Below, piece after piece: positions 1 through 6,833 of a stretch of DNA of 12,567 nt. Location of the stretch: assembly GCA_937860195.1 (NCBI GenBank), contig CALMBN010000343.1, forward strand, positions 1 through 12,567. The letters are read 5' to 3'. This DNA is from an uncultured Novosphingobium sp. (lineage in GTDB: Bacteria; Pseudomonadota; Alphaproteobacteria; Sphingomonadales; Sphingomonadaceae). Position numbers and translations under genes: made by a program. Below the pieces are notes generated by a model. The model saw only the letters and a program-made list of their open reading frames with translations, did no database searches and had not been told where the DNA came from. Position 1 is the first letter of the stretch, and every line of letters begins with the position of its first letter.

Positions 1-1
1 G

Positions 2-325
2 TTTGACTCTCACGCACCCATCGGCCCTTGGATCACCACCGCCGACGAAGCCGGCGATCCGCATGCGATGGGTCTGCGCTGCTTCGTCAATGGCGAGAAG
101 CGTCAGGATTCCAACACCAAGCATCTTGTGTTCAATGTTTGGGAGCAAATCGAGCACCTCTCACAAGCGATGACGCTCGAACCCGGCGATCTCATCTTCA
201 CCGGCACGCCCGGCGGCATCGGCGCAGCCATGGACCCGCGCCGGTTCTTGAACCCGGGAGACGTTGTGCGGTGTGAAGTCGATGGGCTGGGACATATCGA
301 AGGCACGATGGTTGCGGAGGGCTGA
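2..325 (+). CDS. Fumarylacetoacetate hydrolase (FAH) family protein, 3' part only
   Basis: The reading frame is open from the first bases of the window to TGA at 323-325 and gives the last 107 residues of an FAH-family enzyme; the N-terminal part lies upstream. Seen directly: the family's conserved stretches FDSHAPIGPWITT, GLRCFVNGEKRQDSNT and the C-terminal signature GDLIFTGTPGGIG, followed by a LNPGDVVRCEVDGLGHI barrel segment. Members hydrolyse or hydrate ring-cleavage products of aromatic catabolism (fumarylpyruvate, acylpyruvate, 2-oxohept-3-enedioate), usually with a divalent metal. The metal-binding acidic residues of the family are mostly upstream and cannot be checked here. The next gene starts 3 nt after its stop and encodes an aromatic hydroxylase, so the two are almost certainly one catabolic operon. 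The exact substrate cannot be told from this fragment. Confidence 0.9.
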   Translation, partial: FDSHAPIGPWITTADEAGDPHAMGLRCFVNGEKRQDSNTKHLVFNVWEQIEHLSQAMTLEPGDLIFTGTPGGIGAAMDPRRFLNPGDVVRCEVDGLGHIEGTMVAEG

Positions 326-328
326 GCT

Positions 329-1765
329 GTGACCTTTGACTGCGATGTTCTGATTGCGGGCGGTGGTCCGACCGGCGTTACACTCGCGATCTTGCTGGCA
401 AAGCGCGGCGTGAACGTGATCGTCGCTGAGAAGGAGATGGAGATATTTCCGCTCCCGCGTGCGGCGCATGTTGATCATGAATGCATGCGCATCCTGCAGG
501 AGGCCGGCGTTGCCGTCGAGGTGATGACTACGAGCCGGAGCGCATCACGTTATGATTTTCTGAATGCCAGGAACGAATTGCTGCTCTGCTTCGCCGGGGC
601 CGATCAGATCGGCCCCGGCGGCTGGCCGGTCGCAAATATGATCCACCAACCCTCGGTCGAAGCGGCGCTTCGCCGGTCGCTATTGACGAATTCCGGTGCG
701 CAATTGCACGGCGGCTGGGAACTCAAAGCCTGCGCAGACGATGGCAGCGGCGTGACAGCGCTGGTTGTCACGCCAGAGGGTGAACGGACGGTGCGCGCCC
801 GCTATCTGGTTGGCGCGGATGGCGCACGTTCGCCGCTGCGTGAGGCTTCGGGAATTGCCTTTGATGATCTCAATTTTGAGGAGCCCTGGCTGGTCGTGGA
901 CATGCTGGTTGACGATCCAGCCAGATTGCCGACCGCGAACCTCCAAATCTGCGATCCCGAACGGCCCACCACATGTGTGCTGATGGCTGAAGGAAGGCAC
1001 CGCTGGGAATTTATGATCAAGCCCGGAGAAACGTCGGAACAAGTGAGTGACGATGCCTTTGTCGAAAAGCTGCTCGAACCATGGAATGTGAAGGGTGCCG
1101 TGCGGATCGAGCGGACGGCGGTCTACACATTTCGCGCGCGGGTTGCCGAAAAATGGCGCAAGGGCCGCATCCTGCTGGCAGGAGACGCCGCTCATCAGAC
1201 ACCCCCATTTGCTGGACAGGGGATGTGTTCGGGCCTGCGCGATGCCGCAAACCTGGCCTGGAAGCTGGCCGCCGTCCTCCATGGAGAGGCACAGGACCAG
1301 CTGCTCGATAGCTATCAGCGCGAACGCGAACCCCATGCGCGCGCAACGATTGATATGGCGATCATGATGGGGAGATTGGTCTGCACGACGAACAAATGGT
1401 CAGCCTTTGTGCGTGATATGAAGCTCAAAATAGCGGGAAAACTCGGCAAGTTACCGGATGGACCGCCCAGTTATCCGCCGATTTCAAACGGAGTCATCCT
1501 TGCCGGCAGCCCGGCCGCCGGAAGCTATTTTCCGCAATATGTTGCGCAGAATGGCACACGCCTCGACAGTTTGATTGGCATCGGGCCACACCTTCTTTCC
1601 CGGGAGGACCTGGCCGAGGATCACTTGAAACCCTTCGCCGAGCCTCTGGCGGCCTGGTTTGAGAGCGCGCATGCCGATGCCGTGCTCATCCGGCCTGATC
1701 GTTATGTTTTCGGCACCGGAAGCCCGGCCGGCTTGCAAGCGGCTTGGCGAGCGGCGCAAGCATAG
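329..1765 (+). CDS. FAD-dependent aromatic hydroxylase, MhpA/PheA-TfdB-like
   Basis: This is a 478-residue single-component flavoprotein monooxygenase of the group that hydroxylates phenolic rings with NAD(P)H and O2. Visible motifs are the N-terminal FAD dinucleotide fold GGGPTG (residues 11-16), the VGADGARSPLR motif that contacts both NAD(P)H and FAD (161-171), and the second FAD motif GDAAHQTPPFAGQGMCSGLRD (285-305). The GDAAH...PPFAGQGM.SG.RDAANLAWKL run is very like 3-(3-hydroxyphenyl)propionate hydroxylase (MhpA). A C-terminal thioredoxin-like domain ending in VLIRPDRYVFG (about 452-462) is also present. E. coli MhpA is longer (about 554 residues), so the substrate may differ. The start is GTG at 329, supported by GGAGG at 316-320 (8 nt spacer) inside the end of the FAH gene. 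Co-transcription with the FAH-family gene suggests ring hydroxylation and later cleavage-product hydrolysis in one pathway. Other PheA/TfdB relatives, including ones in polyketide tailoring, cannot be excluded. Confidence 0.88.
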   Translation: MTFDCDVLIAGGGPTGVTLAILLAKRGVNVIVAEKEMEIFPLPRAAHVDHECMRILQEAGVAVEVMTTSRSASRYDFLNARNELLLCFAGADQIGPGGWPVANMIHQPSVEAALRRSLLTNSGAQLHGGWELKACADDGSGVTALVVTPEGERTVRARYLVGADGARSPLREASGIAFDDLNFEEPWLVVDMLVDDPARLPTANLQICDPERPTTCVLMAEGRHRWEFMIKPGETSEQVSDDAFVEKLLEPWNVKGAVRIERTAVYTFRARVAEKWRKGRILLAGDAAHQTPPFAGQGMCSGLRDAANLAWKLAAVLHGEAQDQLLDSYQREREPHARATIDMAIMMGRLVCTTNKWSAFVRDMKLKIAGKLGKLPDGPPSYPPISNGVILAGSPAAGSYFPQYVAQNGTRLDSLIGIGPHLLSREDLAEDHLKPFAEPLAAWFESAHADAVLIRPDRYVFGTGSPAGLQAAWRAAQA

Positions 1766-1831
1766 TGCGTGTAAAACGAAGATTGCGATCAAATGCGCAG
1801 GCGAGACGGGTTTGGCCGCTCTGCGATCTGC

Positions 1832-1848
1832 GCCACCAGTGGGGTGGC
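1832..1848. terminator. Weak hairpin between convergent genes
   Basis: GCCACC (1832-1837) pairs with GGTGGC (1843-1848) around a 5-nt loop, in the 128-bp gap between the hydroxylase gene (+) and the serine hydrolase gene (-). There is no T-tract on either side, so this is at best a poor intrinsic terminator. Nothing else stands out in 1766-1893. Confidence 0.2.
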
Positions 1849-1893
1849 AAATCCGCTCGGCAGATTCTCGTTGTTCGGCCCAGGGTCCCGCCC

Positions 1894-3033
1894 CTACGCG
1901 TAGGCCATCCGCTCCAGCGCCCCGAAACAGGCCAGTGCGCCCGGATCGCCGAACGGCGAAAGCTGGCTCATCATCACGCCGCCCACGCCTGCTGCCGGAT
2001 CAATCCAGTAGTATGAGTTGAAGATGCCGGCCCAGGCAAGGCTGCCCGGACTCCGGCCGTTCGGGCCGGTCTCGGGGTTGGTCAGAAAGCCCAGGGTCCA
2101 GCCGGTGTGCTGATCGGGAAAGGTGTCATAGGGCTGTGCAAGCGCAGGCATGGCGCTGCCCATATAGCCGGCCCGCAGCGAGCCGACCTGGTTACGGCTC
2201 ATTTCGGCCAACAGGGCAGGGCCGATCAGCCGCTGGCCATCAAGTTCGCCGCCATTGAGCACCATCCGGATAAACCGGGCATAGTCGGGCGCGGTGCCGA
2301 TCAGGCCGCCGCCTGCATTGTGATATTCGCCGCCGCCAAGGAACATCGGCTGGACCTTTAAGGCGCCAGCTTCATCGCGGACGTGAACCTGCGCTGCACC
2401 GGCTGGCAAGGTATCGTCGAATCCGGTCCTGGTCATGCCGAGCGGCGCAAAGACATGCTCGGCCATGTAATCGCCCAGCTTGCTGCCCGTCACCGCCTCA
2501 ACCGCCAGGCCGGCCCAGTCGATCGAGGTCGAATACTCCCACCGGTCGCCCGGATCGTACAGTAAAGGGGTGCGGATACCGGCGATCGAACCCGGCACTG
2601 GCATACCCACGGCGGCGAAATATTGCAGCAATTGCGGGTGGATGAAGAAATAGCCGAACCCGGCGGTGTGGGTGAGGAGGTGGCGCAACGTGATCGGCCG
2701 CGCGGCGGGGCGGGTTTGCGGCTGGCCTGCTGCATCGAACCCGGTCAACACCTTGGCATCGGCCAGTTCCGGCAATACTTCGCCGATCGGTGCATCAAGG
2801 CTGAGCCGCCCCGCCTCAACCTGCTGCATCGCCGCCAGCGTCGCCAGCGCCTTGGTCATCGAGGCGATCTGAAACCGGGTATCCTCGGCCAGCGGCGCTT
2901 TGCTATCGACATCGGTCACCCCGAGCGTCTGACTGAACCGCACCCCGTCCCGATCGACGATCATCCCTACGACACCGGGCAGGTTGGCATTGGCAAAGGC
3001 GGCACTGAGCGTTGAATCATTGATCATCTGCAC
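1894..3033 (-). CDS. Beta-lactamase-fold serine hydrolase (class C / EstB-like esterase)
   Basis: A 379-residue protein of the class C beta-lactamase / penicillin-binding-protein fold used by many carboxylesterases such as EstB. The nucleophile motif SMTK is at residues 58-61 (Ser58, Lys61), in the usual context FQIASMTKALATLAAMQQVEAGRLSLDAP. The second motif is WEYSTSIDW with Tyr167, where true beta-lactamases have Tyr-x-Asn. The C-terminal W-x-G of esterases is present as LAWAGIFNSYYWIDP (W334). The family motif LRHLLTHTAGFGYFF (117-131) is intact. No signal peptide is visible, so a cytoplasmic esterase or amidase acting on small esters is more likely than a drug-resistance beta-lactamase. 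The assigned start is GTG at 3033; an in-frame ATG two codons later (3027-3025) is equally possible, and neither has a clear ribosome-binding site. It converges on the aromatic hydroxylase and diverges from the urcA-like gene. Confidence 0.88.
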   Translation of the reverse strand: MQMINDSTLSAAFANANLPGVVGMIVDRDGVRFSQTLGVTDVDSKAPLAEDTRFQIASMTKALATLAAMQQVEAGRLSLDAPIGEVLPELADAKVLTGFDAAGQPQTRPAARPITLRHLLTHTAGFGYFFIHPQLLQYFAAVGMPVPGSIAGIRTPLLYDPGDRWEYSTSIDWAGLAVEAVTGSKLGDYMAEHVFAPLGMTRTGFDDTLPAGAAQVHVRDEAGALKVQPMFLGGGEYHNAGGGLIGTAPDYARFIRMVLNGGELDGQRLIGPALLAEMSRNQVGSLRAGYMGSAMPALAQPYDTFPDQHTGWTLGFLTNPETGPNGRSPGSLAWAGIFNSYYWIDPAAGVGGVMMSQLSPFGDPGALACFGALERMAYA

Positions 3034-3124
3034 AGGCTAGCGCGGCAATTGGGGGAGGGGAAGCCCCCCTGATTCGCAATCTTGCAACAAACCTTTCGAC
3101 AGGCTTCCTTTTTATGACTAAATT

Positions 3125-3152
3125 TTGACACCGAAAAGTCTCGCAATATCAG
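3125..3152 (+). promoter_or_regulatory. Possible sigma-70-like promoter upstream of the UrcA-family gene
   Basis: A perfect TTGACA (3125-3130) is followed after 16 nt by TATCAG (3147-3152), a 4-of-6 match to TATAAT. It lies in a distinctly AT-rich stretch (about 3100-3235) between the divergent serine hydrolase and UrcA-family genes. A start near 3159 would give an untranslated leader of about 160 nt. The -10 match is modest, and AT-rich DNA gives chance hits. The rest of 3034-3316 also holds a short G/C inverted repeat at 3051-3068 (GGGGG...CCCCC). Confidence 0.3.
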
Positions 3153-3316
3153 TTCAATAGCTGTTATGTTACAGATTTAATAAGTGTTGTAATATTAGAT
3201 ACGCCAACTATTCTTTTGGTGGGGTATTTTACGGCTCTGTCAGTTTGAACAGCGACCGTGCGCAAATCAGGACAAAAAGCCCCGTGAACGGAGAACCACC
3301 GGGAAAGGATCTTTGA

Positions 3317-3697
3317 ATGAAGCAGCTCGTTCGTGACATTTGCCTGTCAGCAGCCATGTTGACCGTTTCCAGTCCTGCGCTGGCTGATGCGCCAAATGGC
3401 GATATTACAGCCATGGGCAGAACCGAACTGCGGCACGATTGGCTTTCGCTGCGCGGTCCGGATCCCGACGGAACAGTTGTTGCACGAATTCGAACCGGCG
3501 ATCTTGACCTGACCACCCAGTCTGGCAAGGCCAAGCTTGATCGACGCATCAAGCACGCTGGCGCTGATTTGTGCCTTGCGACTTTGGATGATCCAGAAAT
3601 GTCAGTCGCGCAGCAAGCCGCCGAGCGCGATTGCCTGCGTGATGCGAAGGCCCAGGCTTCACGTCAATTGAAAGCGCCAGTCCAAGCGGCGCGTTGA
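3317..3697 (+). CDS. UrcA family exported protein
   Basis: A 126-residue secreted protein. An N-terminal signal peptide (basic MKQLVRD, hydrophobic CLSAAMLTVSSP, cleavage after ALA at about residue 23) is followed by the UrcA-family core. The signature is GDLDLTTQSGKAKLDRRIKHAG (61-82) and a conserved cysteine pair, Cys86 and Cys106, probably a disulfide in the periplasm. UrcA proteins are small, mostly uncharacterised exported proteins common in sphingomonads and caulobacters; no biochemical role is established. The start ATG has a good ribosome-binding site, AAAGGA at 3304-3309, 7 nt upstream. The gene stands alone: AT-rich DNA upstream and an 89-bp gap before nadE. That gap contains a weak hairpin (GGCGG 3711-3715 with CCGCC 3726-3730). 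The family assignment is by recognition of the motif, without a profile search. Confidence 0.82.
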   Translation: MKQLVRDICLSAAMLTVSSPALADAPNGDITAMGRTELRHDWLSLRGPDPDGTVVARIRTGDLDLTTQSGKAKLDRRIKHAGADLCLATLDDPEMSVAQQAAERDCLRDAKAQASRQLKAPVQAAR

Positions 3698-3786
3698 GTC
3701 CTTGCTGGCGGGCGGCTATGATCGTCCGCCACTCCTTTGCATGATCTGACCTTGGCGAAGCGCGCTGCACCGCTTAGGTTGCCATC

Positions 3787-5442
3787 ATGGTCGATACGCT
3801 ATCCATCACGCTCGCTCAGCTCAACCAGTCGGTCGGCGATATCGCCGGGAATGCCGCGGCGATGCTCGCCGCGCGCAGCCGTGCAGCCGGGGCCGATCTG
3901 ATCGTCTTCCCCGAAATGCAGCTGATCGGCTATCCGCCCGAGGATCTAGTGCTCAAGCCCGCGCTGATCGAGCGCGCGGCGGCGCAGCTTGAAGCGATGG
4001 CGAAAGCCACGTCGGGCGGCGGCCCGGCAATGCTCGTCGGCTCGGTGTTCGTGGTGGATGGCCAACTCCACAACGGAATCGCGCTGCTCGATGGCGGCAA
4101 GGTTGCGGCGGTGCGGTTCAAGCACGAGTTGCCCAACTACGGCACGTTTGACGAAGTGCGGCTGTTCCAGCCCGGCCCTCTGCCCGAACCGATTGTCTTC
4201 AAGGGGGTGATGATCGGGCTACCGATCTGCGAAGATATCTGGCACCCCGATGTTTGCCGGCACCTCGCCAACTTCGGGGCTGAGCTGCTGATCTGCATCA
4301 ACGGCAGCCCCTATGAGATCGACAAGGATACGCTGCGGATCGACGGCGTGGCCAAGCGCCGCGCGGTCGATACCGGGCTGCCGCTGGCCTATCTCAATCG
4401 CGTCGGCGGGCAGGACGAGCTGGTGTTCGATGGGGCAAGCTTTGTGGTCAACGGCGATGGCAACCTCGCAGTGCAGATGAAAGACTGGGAGGAGCAGGAG
4501 GTTACCACGCGCTGGACCCGTACTGCGACCGGCTGGCGCTGCGACCAGGGCGAGATCGCGCGCCTCGCCGATCATCCCGAAGATATCTACTGCGCGATGG
4601 TGCTGGCGCTGCGCGATTATGTTGATCGCAACAAGTTCCCCGGCGTGGTGCTGGGCCTTTCGGGCGGGATCGATTCTGCGATCTGCGCCGCGATTGCCGC
4701 TGATGCGCTGGGGCCGGAACGGGTGTGGAGCGTGATGTTGCCCAGCCGCTTCACCAGCCAGCTCAGCCTTGATCTGGCAACCGAATGCGCGCGGATGATC
4801 GGCTGCAAGTATGAGACTATCCCGATCAATCCGGCAGTTGTGGCCTTCGACCAAATGCTCTCGGGCACCTTTGCCGACAAGGACGTCGATATCACCGAAG
4901 AGAACGTCCAGAGCCGAATCCGCGGGGTCACCTTGATGGCGATCAGCAACAAGTTCGGGCCGATGCTGCTGACCACCGGCAACAAGAGCGAGATGAGCGT
5001 CGGCTACGCCACGATCTATGGCGATATGGCCGGCGGCTACAACCCGCTGAAGGATGCCTACAAGCTGACCGTCTTCGCGATCAGCGAATGGCGCAACCGG
5101 CACAAGCCCAGGATCGGCCTTGGCCCGGATGGTCCGGTGATGCCCGAAGGAATCATCACCCGGCCGCCCTCGGCTGAACTGCGCCCCGACCAGAAGGATT
5201 CGGATTCACTGCCTGAATATCCGGTGCTTGACGGGATCCTGCTCGGGCTGGTCGAGCACGAAAAGAGCGTCGACCAGCTGGTCGCCGAGGGCTTCACCCG
5301 CGAAACGGTGGTACGGATCGAACGGCTGCTGAACGTGGCCGAATACAAGCGCCGCCAGGCCCCGCCGGGGGTCAAGCTGGGCACGCGCAACTTCGGGCGA
5401 GATCGGCGCTATCCGATTACCAACGCGTTTCGGAGCGGCTAG
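3787..5442 (+). CDS. nadE: Glutamine-dependent NAD+ synthetase
   Basis: A 551-residue two-domain NAD+ synthetase that makes NAD+ from deamido-NAD+ and ATP, using ammonia released from glutamine. The N-terminal nitrilase-type glutaminase domain (about 1-260) has its full Glu-Lys-Cys triad: Glu43 in FPEMQLIGYPPEDL, Lys112 in RFKHELPNYG and Cys148 in LPICEDIW. The C-terminal synthetase domain carries the PP-loop SGGIDS (292-297), and the conserved TTGNKSEMSVGYATIYGDMAGGYNP (396-420) that binds the deamido-NAD/ATP complex, plus RPPSAELRPDQKDSDSLPEY (459-478). Length and motifs indicate an intact enzyme. The ATG at 3787 is preceded by AGGT at 3776-3779 with a 7-nt spacer, a weak ribosome-binding site. 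It is probably transcribed on its own. The asd leader follows its stop with no overlap. This is cytoplasmic core metabolism. Confidence 0.97.
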   Translation: MVDTLSITLAQLNQSVGDIAGNAAAMLAARSRAAGADLIVFPEMQLIGYPPEDLVLKPALIERAAAQLEAMAKATSGGGPAMLVGSVFVVDGQLHNGIALLDGGKVAAVRFKHELPNYGTFDEVRLFQPGPLPEPIVFKGVMIGLPICEDIWHPDVCRHLANFGAELLICINGSPYEIDKDTLRIDGVAKRRAVDTGLPLAYLNRVGGQDELVFDGASFVVNGDGNLAVQMKDWEEQEVTTRWTRTATGWRCDQGEIARLADHPEDIYCAMVLALRDYVDRNKFPGVVLGLSGGIDSAICAAIAADALGPERVWSVMLPSRFTSQLSLDLATECARMIGCKYETIPINPAVVAFDQMLSGTFADKDVDITEENVQSRIRGVTLMAISNKFGPMLLTTGNKSEMSVGYATIYGDMAGGYNPLKDAYKLTVFAISEWRNRHKPRIGLGPDGPVMPEGIITRPPSAELRPDQKDSDSLPEYPVLDGILLGLVEHEKSVDQLVAEGFTRETVVRIERLLNVAEYKRRQAPPGVKLGTRNFGRDRRYPITNAFRSG

Positions 5443-5507
5443 CTGCGCACCATAGTTTCGCGCTGCACTGCAACAAAGGCGTTTACATTGCGCAATTGGG
5501 CGGTTAG

Positions 5508-6719
<1,212 letters not shown>

Positions 6720-6741
6720 AGCCACGCTATGGGTGCCAGAG

Positions 6742-6826
6742 CCCTTCCCCATTGGGGAAGGGTTGGGATGGGGGTTCTGCTCAAGCTTGGGAACCCCCAC
6801 CCCAACCCCTCCCCGCCGGGGAGGGG
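6742..6826. repeat. Inverted pair of REP-like palindromes between asd and glnD
   Basis: Two 35-nt units face each other. The left unit (6742-6776) is a hairpin CCCTTCCCC-ATT-GGGGAAGGG (6742-6762) with a GGGTTGGGATGGGGGTT tail that overlaps the hairpin by three bases (6760-6776). The right unit (6792-6826) is the mirror: AACCCCCACCCCAACCC (6792-6808) leading into CCCCTCCCC-GCC-GGGGAGGGG (6806-6826). The tails match as inverted repeats at 16 of 17 positions, around a 15-nt centre containing the palindrome CAAGCTTG. The whole block can fold as one long cruciform or as two small hairpins. Its place between two convergent stops (6719 and 6834) suits a bidirectional terminator and transcription barrier. 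C-rich units of this kind recur in sphingomonad intergenic regions as far as I recall; copy number in this genome cannot be seen from one window. Confidence 0.85.
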
Positions 6827-6833
6827 CTAAGAA

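Noticed and set aside
3051..3068. GGGGG/CCCCC inverted repeat upstream of the serine hydrolase
   Set aside because: It is too short and simple, has no T-tract, and lies at the 5' end of the minus-strand gene, where a terminator is not expected.
4219..5103. 294-codon minus-strand ORF opposite nadE
   Set aside because: It is antisense to the NAD+ synthetase catalytic regions, with no motif and no ribosome-binding site of note.
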